22,952 bases of DNA from Phototrophicales bacterium (GCA_002794515.1 PGTJ01000005.1:1-22952), one strand, 5' to 3'; positions 1-8,765 are shown, numbered from the stretch's first letter. Translations and numbers: made by a program. The notes: generated from the sequence alone by a model not told the origin.

Positions 1-572
1 ACAATCGGCTTGATATTGAATAAATTACCGATATTCGCCGCCGCCCAACTCACACGCCCGCTACGGCGCAAAAATTCCAACGAGCCAACGGCGGCATATA
101 CATGTTGATGCTTCTGGGCGCTCAGGATAGCACGATGTGTTTGTTGAACATCACCAGTTTCATGGGCGATTTGTGCGCCAATCAGCACCTGCCACCCCAT
201 GCCGATGCTCAACTGTCCACTATCGATGAGTGTGACACGATCTTGTGGCAAGTGCGCGCTCCCCAGGCGCATGGCATTATAAATCCCGCTCAAGCCTTTG
301 GGTGTGGTGATGATGAACAAGTGGTCAGAATCGGCAAAGGCTTTATCGATATATGTCCGCGCCAGTTCGGGCGACATGGCTGATGTGTGGGGATAATCGT
401 CCAGCGTCCGTAATCGCCGATAAAACTCGTCTCGTTTCAGTTCAACACCATCATCGGCAAAGCTCTGACCACCAAAATTGACGAATATCGGGGCAACCGT
501 GATATTGTATCGGCGCAACAAATCATCGGGTATATCACACACACTATCAGTCAAAAAAGTTATCTTCGTCAT
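1..572 (-). CDS. DegV/FakB-type fatty-acid-binding protein, 3' part cut by window edge
   Basis: Reading the minus strand from the ATG at 572 gives 190 open codons that run off the left edge. The visible part is canonical DegV: an N-terminal TDSVCDIP motif, PHTSAMSPEL near residue 61 (the conserved Thr-Ser ligand loop), ITTPKGLSGIYNAM near residue 86, IDSG near 117, and LEFLRRSGRVSWAAANIGN near the cut end. In the FakB family these loops hold the carboxylate of a bound fatty acid, which FakA phosphorylates. The start overlaps the end of the preceding DegV-like gene by 26 bases. An AGGGGA lies five bases before the ATG at 572, with another ATG directly upstream at 575, so translation is probably coupled. 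Family assignment is firm; the role as FakB is inferred from the upstream fakA-like gene. The C-terminal part, including the expected late ligand His, is outside the window. Confidence 0.9.
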   Translation of the reverse strand, partial: MTKITFLTDSVCDIPDDLLRRYNITVAPIFVNFGGQSFADDGVELKRDEFYRRLRTLDDYPHTSAMSPELARTYIDKAFADSDHLFIITTPKGLSGIYNAMRLGSAHLPQDRVTLIDSGQLSIGMGWQVLIGAQIAHETGDVQQTHRAILSAQKHQHVYAAVGSLEFLRRSGRVSWAAANIGNLFNIKPI

Positions 573-1437
573 CATAATCCCCTATATGGGTTGTTTCTTC
601 TTCTAAAATAACAATGCCTATCGCCTCATAACCGATTTTAGATGCCAATGTCGCCCCATATAAGGCATATGGGAACTTATATTTGGGAAATTCCGCCGCC
701 AATCGATCTTGTAACTGACGGGCTTGTTCGGTGATTCCGAGACGATATTGTAAAATAAGTATATCTTCAATATCGGTAAATTCTATAGCGAATTCAACCA
801 AACGTTCTATTGCTTGTGAGCGTGTGCGGACTTTTTCGACCGTAGACAAGCGCCCATGCTCAATAGCAAAAAATGGCTTGATGTTGAGTATCATCCCCAA
901 CAAAGCATGAGATTCGCCCATGACGTGTTTATGGGTATGTGGTTGAATACTCTCTGAATAGTATAACGTAAAAATGCGTTCAGATGCACCACGTACCAGA
1001 CGAACAACTTCGTGAATGGGTTTATTTTCGTTGATGGCACGCACAGCCACCTTGACCAACATCCCCTGCCCCGCACAAACTGTTTGTGAGTCGACAATAT
1101 AAATATGTTCGTTGCCCAATTGTTGCTTGGCGGTACGGGCATTCGCCCAACTGCTGAACATCTCCCGCGAACTGGTGATGACCAAAATCGGTTTGCCTGT
1201 GGCAGAGAGCTTGCCCAACAGATCGACATAATCTTCGACAGTCGGCGCGTGGATAATCGGCGTGACCTTATTCTTGGTCATGCGCTTCATCACCTCTTCG
1301 GCGGTGATATCGACTCCTTCACGATACATTTTACCATCCAGTTCCACCCGATTGGGCAAAACCAAGATGCGATTTTGTTCGATATAATACGATTGGGCGA
1401 ATTGTGCGCCACTATCTGTCACAACGTAAATAGTCAT
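547..1437 (-). CDS. Divergent DegV-family protein, second gene of the fakA-like cluster
   Basis: A 296-residue protein of normal DegV length. It starts MTIYVVTDSGAQF, and YREGVDITAEEVMKRM near residue 38 matches the DegV consensus, as do IVDSQTV near 114 and the C-terminal alpha/beta fold ending in AIGIVILEEE. The usual ligand loops are altered: the TSxPS-type loop reads IIHAPTVEDY, the SxxLSGTY-type loop reads SSREMFSSWANA, and the late HTGPG-type segment reads SKIGYEA. Known FakB proteins use residues in these loops to hold the fatty-acid carboxylate, so this copy may bind a different ligand or act only as a partner. The start overlaps the fakA-like stop by one base (TAATG), and the end overlaps the next DegV gene by 26 bases, which implies co-translation. 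Family membership is secure; function is unknown. Confidence 0.85.
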   Translation of the reverse strand: MTIYVVTDSGAQFAQSYYIEQNRILVLPNRVELDGKMYREGVDITAEEVMKRMTKNKVTPIIHAPTVEDYVDLLGKLSATGKPILVITSSREMFSSWANARTAKQQLGNEHIYIVDSQTVCAGQGMLVKVAVRAINENKPIHEVVRLVRGASERIFTLYYSESIQPHTHKHVMGESHALLGMILNIKPFFAIEHGRLSTVEKVRTRSQAIERLVEFAIEFTDIEDILILQYRLGITEQARQLQDRLAAEFPKYKFPYALYGATLASKIGYEAIGIVILEEETTHIGDYDDEDNFFD

Positions 1438-3077
1438 TATTCTATGCTCAAAATGACAGGATACAATTGCTGACCACCATACACCAACTCAAAGCGCAAA
1501 TCGGGATATTCGGCTTGCATCATGGTCATCACCTCTTTGGCGCGGTCTGATGACAATCCAACACCATAGTACACTGTGACCAATTCGTGGCTATCGGCAT
1601 GAGCATGTGAGAGCAACCGTTTCATCACACCTTCGAGGGTATCATCTGCCACCACCAACTGGTCATCGATTAAACCAATCCACTGCCCTTCTGCCACATG
1701 CAGATGTGGCAACTGACTGGCGTGGATAGCAGTGGTGATTTCCCCCGTCATGACATGCCCAAACGAGTCGCGCATGGTCTCGGCAACATTATCTAATAAA
1801 CGATCTTCATCCAGATACCCTAGCATAGCAGAAATACCTTGTGGCAGGCTTTGGGTATTCAGGACTATCACCCGTTTACCCAGCGCTTCTGCCTCTTTGC
1901 CCGCTTGTTGGGCGGCGAGAAGCACATTTTTATTATTGGGCAAAATGATAATATCTGTATTATCAATGGCAGTGATGACCTTCAAAAAGTCATCGGTGCT
2001 AGGATTCATGGTCTGTCCACCTTCTATCACACAGACTGCGCCCGCATCATAAAAGGCATCGCGCCAGCCACGCCCGCCTGCCACAGCAATCACCGCCACA
2101 CCATCCCGTGCTTGAATCCGCAAGGGTTGCACACCATATAACCGTTCATATTGCAATTGCATGTTCTCGACCACCACATCATCTAACGCATCGCAATGGG
2201 CAACGGCATAACTGAGTGGTTCACCTGGGTTATGCACATGGATATGCACTTTGATCAGGCTAGAATCGCCCGCCACCAACACCGACCAGCCAATACGATT
2301 CATCGCATCTCGAATTTGGGCGACATCCATATGGTGTCCATACATCAAAAATTGCACATCGTAACCATATCCATCTTCATCATCGGCGGGGATGGGGTCG
2401 CTCATCCACAGGGGTTCATCGGCATCTTCATCACGGATGGTGATCGGCTCACCACGTAATGATTTGACCATCCCCTCTAAGATGAATACCAATCCCTGCC
2501 CACCTGAATCGACCTTGCCCGCCGTCTTGAGAACGGGCAACAAATCGGGTGTTTTTGCCAACGATTCTTTGGCGGCATTATAAAACACCTCTATGCCCAC
2601 CACCCAGTCATCACCATCTTGGGCATATTGTCTGAGCGCATCGGTCGCTTCACGGATGACGGTGAGAATTGTGCCTTCGGTGGGAGTCATGACCACATCA
2701 TACGCCGATTTGACGGCATTTTCAAACGCCCGCACAAGCAGGGGTAAATCGAATGTGGGCGAATCGGCGACAATTTCTGCCCAACCCGCCAGCCATTGTG
2801 ATAAAATCACGCCTGAATTACCCCGCGCACCGAGCAACGCCCCGCGTGCGAATGTTTGGCACAATATCCCTGCGTGCGACTCTTCGCTGTGGCGGATGGT
2901 CTCGTAACCCTGTTTGAGCGTCAGCACCATATTTTTGCCTGTGTCGCCATCGGGTACGGGGAAGACATTCAGCCAATTCACCCGTTCTTGATGATGGTCT
3001 AGCCACATTAGCCCTGCCATCAATAATTGTTTTAAGAGGTGTCCATCAAAAATTTTTTGAGATAGTGTGTGTCCCAT
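1437..3077 (-). CDS. fakA: FakA-type fatty acid kinase (DhaL/DegV-associated, YloV family)
   Basis: A 546-residue protein of the expected FakA length (about 550). Family knowledge: FakA phosphorylates fatty acids bound to FakB, giving acyl-phosphate for phospholipid synthesis. The N-terminal DhaL-type kinase domain shows NVFPVPDGDTGKNM near residues 37-50 (Asp residues binding Mg-ATP), GARGNSGVILSQ, and TPTEGTILTVIREA. The C-terminal domain has the family motif GGQTMNPSTDDFLKVI followed by ILPNNKNVLLAAQQAG. I chose the ATG at 3077 because homology begins there (MGHTLSQKIFDGHLLKQL). An in-frame ATG at 3197 would add 40 residues with a hydrophobic stretch but has no ribosome binding site. The gene is first in a cluster with two DegV proteins; its stop overlaps the next start as TAATG. 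Glycerone kinase activity is unlikely given the full-length C-terminal domain and the DegV neighbours. Confidence 0.87.
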   Translation of the reverse strand: MGHTLSQKIFDGHLLKQLLMAGLMWLDHHQERVNWLNVFPVPDGDTGKNMVLTLKQGYETIRHSEESHAGILCQTFARGALLGARGNSGVILSQWLAGWAEIVADSPTFDLPLLVRAFENAVKSAYDVVMTPTEGTILTVIREATDALRQYAQDGDDWVVGIEVFYNAAKESLAKTPDLLPVLKTAGKVDSGGQGLVFILEGMVKSLRGEPITIRDEDADEPLWMSDPIPADDEDGYGYDVQFLMYGHHMDVAQIRDAMNRIGWSVLVAGDSSLIKVHIHVHNPGEPLSYAVAHCDALDDVVVENMQLQYERLYGVQPLRIQARDGVAVIAVAGGRGWRDAFYDAGAVCVIEGGQTMNPSTDDFLKVITAIDNTDIIILPNNKNVLLAAQQAGKEAEALGKRVIVLNTQSLPQGISAMLGYLDEDRLLDNVAETMRDSFGHVMTGEITTAIHASQLPHLHVAEGQWIGLIDDQLVVADDTLEGVMKRLLSHAHADSHELVTVYYGVGLSSDRAKEVMTMMQAEYPDLRFELVYGGQQLYPVILSIE

Positions 3078-3261
3078 GTGGGCTAATCTTTCAGTGGCAA
3101 CCAATTCATACCATACCGATAAAACAACATAAGCATATCCTAACATTAATAACCCATTTCGTACAGATAGCGCGTATGGGCATGGAAAAGTTTCCATAAT
3201 TAAACGAGCGTTAGATTAGTACACTGTGTCGGAAAAGTGCATAAAATCTTCATTCACGATT

Positions 3262-3277
3262 AGTGATGTTTTTCACA
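3262..3277. promoter_or_regulatory. CRP/FNR-family-like operator upstream of the glyoxylate operon
   Basis: The sequence AGTGA, six bases, TCACA matches nine of ten positions of the TGTGA-N6-TCACA consensus bound by CRP-like regulators. Its centre is about 66 bases before the malate synthase ATG. A weak TAAAAG at 3297-3302 would put a start site near 3309, making the palindrome centre about 40 bases upstream, the usual class II activator position. The regulator is not identified in this window, and other CRP/FNR members with similar sites are possible. Confidence 0.5.
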
Positions 3278-3291
3278 TCATAATGGCATAT

Positions 3292-3313
3292 TCTTGTAAA
3301 AGAATTCACAAGA
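3292..3313. promoter_or_regulatory. Inverted repeat just upstream of malate synthase
   Basis: A perfect TCTTGT / ACAAGA inverted repeat (3292-3297 and 3308-3313) separated by ten bases lies 22 bases before the malate synthase ATG and overlaps the expected core promoter or untranslated leader. It could be an operator or a small leader hairpin. Six-base arms can arise by chance, so this is tentative. Confidence 0.25.
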
Positions 3314-3334
3314 GACATCACACAGGAAGGAGAT

Positions 3335-4918
3335 ATGATGGTCAACGGAGTGGACATCAAGGGCGAGATACCCCCAGAATTTGCCGACATCCTGACGGAT
3401 GAGGCGGTGACATTTCTCGCCAAACTCGCCCGCCAATTCACCGACCACCGCAATGCGTTACTGCAAAAGCGCAAAGAACGCCAAGCACGCATCAATGCAG
3501 GCGAATTACCCGACTTTTTGCCCGAAACGCAACATATCCGCGATAGCGCGTGGCAAGTCGCGCCCGTCCCCGATGATTTGCAAGATCGTCGTGTAGAAAT
3601 CACGGGTCCGACCGACCGAAAAATGGTCATCAACGCGTTGAATAGCGGAGCAAAGGTGTTCATGGCAGATTTTGAAGATGCCAACGCGCCGACATGGTTC
3701 AATATGGTGGATGGTCAAATCAACCTGCGCGATGCCGTGCGCCGTACGATCACCTATACCAACGAAGCGGGCAAACATTACCAACTCAATCCACAAACAG
3801 CCGTGTTGATGGTGCGTCCACGCGGGTGGCATTTGAACGAGAAACATTTCTGGGTGGATGGTCAACCCATCCCGGGCGGATTATTCGATTTTGGCTTGTA
3901 TTTTTTTCATAATGCCCACGAATTGTTGAAGCGCGGGACGGGTCCATATTTTTATCTGCCCAAATTAGAAAGCCATTTAGAAGCGCGGTTGTGGAATGAT
4001 GTCTTTAATTTCGCCCAAGATGAATTGCACATTCCGCGTGGGACAATTAAAGCAACAGTCCTTATCGAGACCATTTTAGCGACCTTTGAGACCGAAGAGA
4101 TTTTATATGAATTACGCGATCATTCGGCGGGTTTGAATTGTGGGCGCTGGGATTATATCTTCAGCTACATCAAAAAGTTTCATAAAGACCCCAAACGCCT
4201 GTTGCCCGATCGCGCCCAAGTGACGATGACCGTGCCTTTCATGCGGAATTATACCCTGAATGTGATTAAGACCTGTCATAAACGTGGCGCTCATGCGATG
4301 GGCGGGATGGCGGCACAAATCCCGATTAAAAATGACCCCGATGCCAATGAGAAGGCGATGGAAAAAGTTCGTCAAGATAAATTGCGCGAGGCACAAGAGG
4401 GTCATGACGGGACATGGGTGGCACATCCTGGGTTGGTAGAGACGGCGATGGACATCTTCAACACGTATATGCCCACCCCCAACCAATTGACGAAACAACG
4501 CCCTGATGTGTATGTGGTGGCGGATGATTTGCTCACACCAAGCGAGGGAAAAATCACCGAACACGGCTTACGCTGGAATTTGAAGGTGGGCATTCAGTAC
4601 CTTGAAGCGTGGCTGGGCGGAAATGGATGTGTGCCACTATATAACCTGATGGAAGATGCCGCCACCGCCGAAATCAGTCGTTCACAGGTGTGGCAATGGT
4701 TGCATCACCGCGCCAAATTAGATGACGGGCGCGAAGTGACCGAGGCGCTGTATAGCCAATTTTTAGAAGAAGAGATGGATGCGATTAAAGATGAAGTCGG
4801 CGAGACGCGCTTTAAGACGGGCAAATACCTGCTCGCCAGCGACATTTTTGACCAGATGATCCGCCGTGAAGAATTCACCGAATTCCTCACATTACCCGCA
4901 TACGAATATTTGGATTGA
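3335..4918 (+). CDS. aceB: Malate synthase, A type
   Basis: It condenses glyoxylate with acetyl-CoA to malate, the second step of the glyoxylate shunt. The 527 residues match the usual length of malate synthase A. Visible motifs: GPTDRKMVINALNSGAKVFMADFEDANAP in the N-terminal third (described rather than cut exactly), VRPRGWHL with the catalytic-type Arg161, an IETILATFETEEILYELR segment supplying acidic Mg ligands near residues 245-262, and YNLMEDAATAEISR with the probable catalytic base Asp441. A strong AGGAAGGAG at 3324-3332 precedes two consecutive ATGs. The first (3335) is close to it and the second (3338) is better spaced, so the start is uncertain by one codon. Isocitrate lyase follows after 33 bases, so the pair forms one operon. 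Identification is very secure. Confidence 0.97.
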   Translation: MMVNGVDIKGEIPPEFADILTDEAVTFLAKLARQFTDHRNALLQKRKERQARINAGELPDFLPETQHIRDSAWQVAPVPDDLQDRRVEITGPTDRKMVINALNSGAKVFMADFEDANAPTWFNMVDGQINLRDAVRRTITYTNEAGKHYQLNPQTAVLMVRPRGWHLNEKHFWVDGQPIPGGLFDFGLYFFHNAHELLKRGTGPYFYLPKLESHLEARLWNDVFNFAQDELHIPRGTIKATVLIETILATFETEEILYELRDHSAGLNCGRWDYIFSYIKKFHKDPKRLLPDRAQVTMTVPFMRNYTLNVIKTCHKRGAHAMGGMAAQIPIKNDPDANEKAMEKVRQDKLREAQEGHDGTWVAHPGLVETAMDIFNTYMPTPNQLTKQRPDVYVVADDLLTPSEGKITEHGLRWNLKVGIQYLEAWLGGNGCVPLYNLMEDAATAEISRSQVWQWLHHRAKLDDGREVTEALYSQFLEEEMDAIKDEVGETRFKTGKYLLASDIFDQMIRREEFTEFLTLPAYEYLD

Positions 4919-4951
4919 TTATTTTATCTTATTTTTGAGGAGAATATTATC

Positions 4952-6244
4952 ATGCACACCACAACACTGGCAATGAAACACGACTGGATGAACAACCCGC
5001 GTTGGATGGGCATCACCCGCCCCTACACCCCTGAAGATGTGCTGAAATTGCGTGGCACAATTCGCATCGAATACACACTGGCGCAAATGGGTGCAGAACG
5101 CCTGTGGCAACTGCTCCAGACCGAAGATTATGTCAATGCGCTAGGCGCAATCACGGGCAATCAAGCCGTGCAGATGGTCGAAGCGGGTCTGAAAGCCTTG
5201 TATATCAGTGGCTGGCAAGTGGCGGCAGATGGCAACACCGCAGGTCAGATGTACCCCGACCAAAGCCTATATCCTGTGGATTCAGTGCCAGCATTGGTGC
5301 GCCGTATCAACAATGCGCTCATCCGCGCCGACCAAGTGCAACATATGAGCGGTGGTGGTGATACCTATTATTTCGCGCCGATGGTCGCCGATGCCGAAGC
5401 AGGCTTTGGTGGCAATCTGAACGCCTTTGAATTGATGAAAGCCATGATAGAAGCGGGTGTCGGCGGTGTTCACTTTGAAGACCAATTGGCATCGGCGAAG
5501 AAATGTGGTCATTTGGGCGGAAAAGTGCTCGTCCCCACCAGCGAATTCATCAATAAATTGGTGGCGGCACGTTTGGCGGCGGATGTGATGGATGTGCCAA
5601 CCCTGATCATCGCCCGCACCGATGCCGATAGCGCCACCCTGCTCACCAGCGATATTGATGTCCGTGACCAAAAATTCATCACAGGCAAACGCACCTCAGA
5701 AGGCTTTTACGAAGTCCGTCATGGGCTTGAAGCGGCAATCGCCCGTGGCTTGGCGTATGCCCCATATGCCGATATGATTTGGTGCGAGACCTCACATCCC
5801 GATTTAGAAGAAGCGCGTCAATTCGCGGAAGCCATCCACCGCGAATATCCCAACAAGTTGTTGATGTATAATTGCTCACCTTCGTTCAATTGGAGCAAGA
5901 ACCTTGACGCGAGTACCATCGCCAAATTCCAAAAAGAATTGGGCAAGATGGGTTATAAATTCCAATTCATCACCCTCGCGGGCTTCCATGCCCTGAATTT
6001 GAGCATGTTTGAATTGGCGAGCGCCTATCGTGATTATGGCATGAGCGCCTATTCAAAATTGCAAGACCGTGAATTTGAATTGGAACGCACCGATGGCTAC
6101 CGCGCCGTGAAACACCAATCCTTTGTGGGAACGGGGTATTTTGACCTCGTGCAAAGTGTGGTGACGGCGGGTATGGCTTCCACTACGGCGATGAGTGGCT
6201 CGACAGAAGAAGAACAATTCACTGTCGGAGCTGTCGCAAATTAA
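4952..6244 (+). CDS. aceA: Isocitrate lyase
   Basis: It cleaves isocitrate to glyoxylate and succinate, bypassing the decarboxylating steps of the TCA cycle. The 430 residues are close to the 434 of the E. coli enzyme. The active-site signature KKCGHLGGK begins at residue 183, with catalytic Cys185. SGWQVAAD near residue 86, the acidic segment VADAEAGFGG near 145 and VHFEDQ near 173 form the Mg and substrate site. YNCSPSFNW near 309 and a C-terminal TAMSGSTEEEQF are also typical. A GAGGAGAA ribosome binding site precedes the ATG. It is the second gene of the malate synthase operon and ends upstream of a T-rich terminator. Methylisocitrate lyase is excluded by length and by the Cys-Gly-His signature context. 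Confidence 0.97.
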   Translation: MHTTTLAMKHDWMNNPRWMGITRPYTPEDVLKLRGTIRIEYTLAQMGAERLWQLLQTEDYVNALGAITGNQAVQMVEAGLKALYISGWQVAADGNTAGQMYPDQSLYPVDSVPALVRRINNALIRADQVQHMSGGGDTYYFAPMVADAEAGFGGNLNAFELMKAMIEAGVGGVHFEDQLASAKKCGHLGGKVLVPTSEFINKLVAARLAADVMDVPTLIIARTDADSATLLTSDIDVRDQKFITGKRTSEGFYEVRHGLEAAIARGLAYAPYADMIWCETSHPDLEEARQFAEAIHREYPNKLLMYNCSPSFNWSKNLDASTIAKFQKELGKMGYKFQFITLAGFHALNLSMFELASAYRDYGMSAYSKLQDREFELERTDGYRAVKHQSFVGTGYFDLVQSVVTAGMASTTAMSGSTEEEQFTVGAVAN

Positions 6245-6309
6245 GTAATACCCCCTCCATAGGGCTTTTTTGAAAGATAAATCACACGAATCCTTTTATC
6301 AGCGTTGTT

Positions 6310-6344
6310 GACCCGCCTATCGCACAAGGGCGGGTCTTTTTTTT
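6310..6344 (+). terminator. Intrinsic terminator after isocitrate lyase
   Basis: GACCCGCC at 6310-6317 pairs perfectly with GGCGGGTC at 6329-6336, around an 11-base loop, and eight T residues follow directly. It lies 66 bases after the aceA stop and before the comEC promoter. Confidence 0.9.
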
Positions 6345-6369
6345 GATTTGGCGCGATATTGGCTATAAT
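6341..6369 (+). promoter_or_regulatory. Putative promoter of comEC
   Basis: A consensus TATAAT at 6364-6369 lies 36 bases before the comEC start and directly after the aceA terminator. The -35 region is weak: TTGATT at 6343 with 15-base spacing or TTTTGA at 6341 with 17-base spacing. The position makes it the obvious promoter, but the poor -35 lowers confidence. Confidence 0.5.
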
Positions 6370-6405
6370 CAATGAGGTCAAAATCAAGGCAAAGGATGAA
6401 TAATT

Positions 6406-8763
6406 ATGCGACTGGTCTATGTCGCTATCGGTTGGGCGAGTGGCATCTTTTTCGGCTCGGTGTTGCCCAATATCACCCCCGTTTGGTGGTTGATTATGGC
6501 ACTGGGCTTTGGCATCCTCGCCTATGCCAATCGAGAACGCTACACATGGCGCTGGGGGCTGATAGCGTGTGTCGCCTTCGCACTCGGCGCATGGCGCTAT
6601 GCGTCTATCCCCCAAACCAGCGATGTCGCACGATACAATCAACAAGGCGGAAGCGGAATTAGCATCATCGGCGAGGTGGTCGCCTTGCCTGATGTGCGCG
6701 ATGACCGCCAATTGATTCGCCTGAATGCCATTCAAGTGATACGCGGGGATGTGGTAGATGAAACATCGGGGCAAGTATTGGTGATAGCCCCGCCGAATGA
6801 AGATATTCGTTATGGCGATATGCTCAAAGCAACGGGCGAACTCATCACCCCACAACGTTTCGACACCTTTTCATATGCCGATTATTTAGCCCGTTCTGGC
6901 GTGTTTTCGATGATGGATAAGACCAGCATCCACATTTTATCACGCGGGGGTGGTAGCCCATTCATCCACGCTTTAGCCGATATTCGCGCCCGCATGAGCC
7001 AGATAATCATCCATGCCCTGCCACAACCCGCATCGGGCTTGCTCATCGGCATTTTGTTGGGCGATGAACGGCATTTATCTCCCGAAATCAAAGCGGCATT
7101 CAGCACCACAGGCACGGCGCATATTGTGGCGATTAGTGGTTTTAATATGGTGATTGTGGCGGGTGTTGTGCAGGGGATGCTCACATGGCTGATGCCTAAT
7201 CGCCGATGGTTGGTGTTGTGCATCGCATTGAGCGTGATGGGAATTTACACAGCGCTCACAGGGGCAAATCCCGCCGTATTACGTGCGGCGCTCATGACGG
7301 GCGTTTTGCTGATTGGTCAGACATTGCGCCGAAATACATATGTGCCTGCCTCACTGGCATTTGTGGTGATACTCATGTCATTCATCACCCCAACAGTGTT
7401 TTGGGATGCCAGTTTTCAACTCAGTTTTGCCGCCGTATTGGGATTATCGCTATTCGTCACACCATTACAACGCGCTTTTAATAGCGGTGTGCGTCAAATC
7501 TTCCCCCAATCCACCGCGCAGAGCCTGAGCAATTGGCTGACCGAACCGCTCATCGTCACCATCGCGGCGCAAATCACCACCACGCCCATCATCCTCGCCA
7601 GTTTCGGCAGATTTTCGCTGGTGGCACTACCCCTGAACTTGCTGATTATCCCTGTCCAGAGCTATTTATTAATTTTAGGCGCGTTAGCGGTGGGGATCGC
7701 GCTCATCACACCTGTGATAGGACAACTTCTATTTTGGCTGACCTATTTATTCCTCAGTTATACCATCAGTATGGTGCGGATATTCGCCCAAATCCCGTTT
7801 GCCGATGTGGAATGGCGCTTAGACCCGCGCCTCGCCTTACTTTTTTATATCATCCTGATAGGAGTGATGATGATGTCTGCGATTCAACCGCGCTTTTGGC
7901 GGAGATTCACCCAAACGATACGGAGCAAATTCGCCCGTAGCATCAGTTTTTTCGGCGCGGTGGGCATGGTGATGCTGATGGGTGGCGCGATCATCAGCCG
8001 TCCCGATGGCATGTTACACGTCTGGTTTTTGACGATGGGTCATCATAACGCCATCCTCATCCAAACGGCGGGCGGGGCGCATATTTTAGTGGATGGGGGC
8101 AGTTATCCATCACAATTATTGACGGCGCTAGGGGATAGATTGCCATTCGATGATACAACAATCGAAATGCTGATTATCACCCAGCCCGATGATTTCGATA
8201 ATCGTGCCGTGTTGAATGTCCTCGAACGGTATGATGTGGGGGTGGTGCTGTGGCATGGTCAGGATAGTTTTTCGGATGTGCAATTGCAATTAGCCGAGCG
8301 CGTGAATGTCTATAAACGCCAAACGGTGACGACTGGTTATACTGCGACCTTATCCGATGGCACACGGATCGAGATATTACACCCCACTACGGGCGAACTC
8401 AGCCCCGATTTCGATGATAACACGGTGGTGATACGGCTTGTATACGGCGATGTTTCGTTTTTATTGACGGGCGATTTGAGCCAAGAGGGACAACGCGAAA
8501 TGTTGATCAACGGGGTATTGGCACCATCTACGGTGATGCAATTGCCAAAACATGGCGGTAGTCGGACATTGGATAGCGACTTTTTAGAGATGGTCGCGCC
8601 ATCTGCAGTGGTGGTTCATGCCGACCCCGCTAATCGGCTCGGCGACCCAAATGCCGACACAATATCTCTGTTGGGCGATATCCCCCTCTGGCGGACAGAC
8701 GAGCAAGGTGTCATTCATTTTTGGACGGATGGTGAACGTCTATGGGCGCAAGGGGATAAATAG
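6406..8763 (+). CDS. comEC: ComEC/Rec2 DNA-uptake channel with degenerate beta-lactamase-like domain
   Basis: ComEC forms the inner-membrane channel that takes up single-stranded DNA during transformation. The 785 residues show the standard order. An N-terminal DUF4131-like part has two early TM segments and a beta-rich region. The Competence domain starts near residue 205 with GLLIGILLGDERHLSPEI and AHIVAISGFNMVIVAG (about 237-252), followed by several TM helices to about 530. A metallo-beta-lactamase-like domain then runs from about 535 to the end. In that domain LLTGD near 685 and NRLGDP near 736 are kept. The usual DVGQGD reads TMGHHN, the THxxxDH-type metal motif reads TQPDDFDN near 590, and the late HHGS reads KHGGS. 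Metal-dependent nuclease activity is therefore doubtful. AAAGGA ten bases upstream supports the start. No comEA or other competence gene is adjacent. Confidence 0.9.
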   Translation: MRLVYVAIGWASGIFFGSVLPNITPVWWLIMALGFGILAYANRERYTWRWGLIACVAFALGAWRYASIPQTSDVARYNQQGGSGISIIGEVVALPDVRDDRQLIRLNAIQVIRGDVVDETSGQVLVIAPPNEDIRYGDMLKATGELITPQRFDTFSYADYLARSGVFSMMDKTSIHILSRGGGSPFIHALADIRARMSQIIIHALPQPASGLLIGILLGDERHLSPEIKAAFSTTGTAHIVAISGFNMVIVAGVVQGMLTWLMPNRRWLVLCIALSVMGIYTALTGANPAVLRAALMTGVLLIGQTLRRNTYVPASLAFVVILMSFITPTVFWDASFQLSFAAVLGLSLFVTPLQRAFNSGVRQIFPQSTAQSLSNWLTEPLIVTIAAQITTTPIILASFGRFSLVALPLNLLIIPVQSYLLILGALAVGIALITPVIGQLLFWLTYLFLSYTISMVRIFAQIPFADVEWRLDPRLALLFYIILIGVMMMSAIQPRFWRRFTQTIRSKFARSISFFGAVGMVMLMGGAIISRPDGMLHVWFLTMGHHNAILIQTAGGAHILVDGGSYPSQLLTALGDRLPFDDTTIEMLIITQPDDFDNRAVLNVLERYDVGVVLWHGQDSFSDVQLQLAERVNVYKRQTVTTGYTATLSDGTRIEILHPTTGELSPDFDDNTVVIRLVYGDVSFLLTGDLSQEGQREMLINGVLAPSTVMQLPKHGGSRTLDSDFLEMVAPSAVVVHADPANRLGDPNADTISLLGDIPLWRTDEQGVIHFWTDGERLWAQGDK

Positions 8764-8765
8764 CG

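Noticed and set aside
102..383. Plus-strand open frame near the left edge
   Set aside because: It lies opposite a clear DegV coding frame on the minus strand and shows no family features.
1437..3077. Dihydroxyacetone kinase as the identity of the DhaL-containing protein
   Set aside because: The full FakA-type C-terminal domain and two DegV partners point to fatty acid kinase rather than a glycerone kinase subunit.
3078..3197. A 40-residue N-terminal extension of the FakA-like kinase that would add a hydrophobic anchor
   Set aside because: There is no ribosome binding site at 3197, and family similarity starts at the internal ATG at 3077.
6241..6855. Minus-strand 204-codon frame across the aceA/comEC junction
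   Set aside because: It spans a strong terminator and overlaps the comEC 5' end; its composition looks like an antisense shadow.
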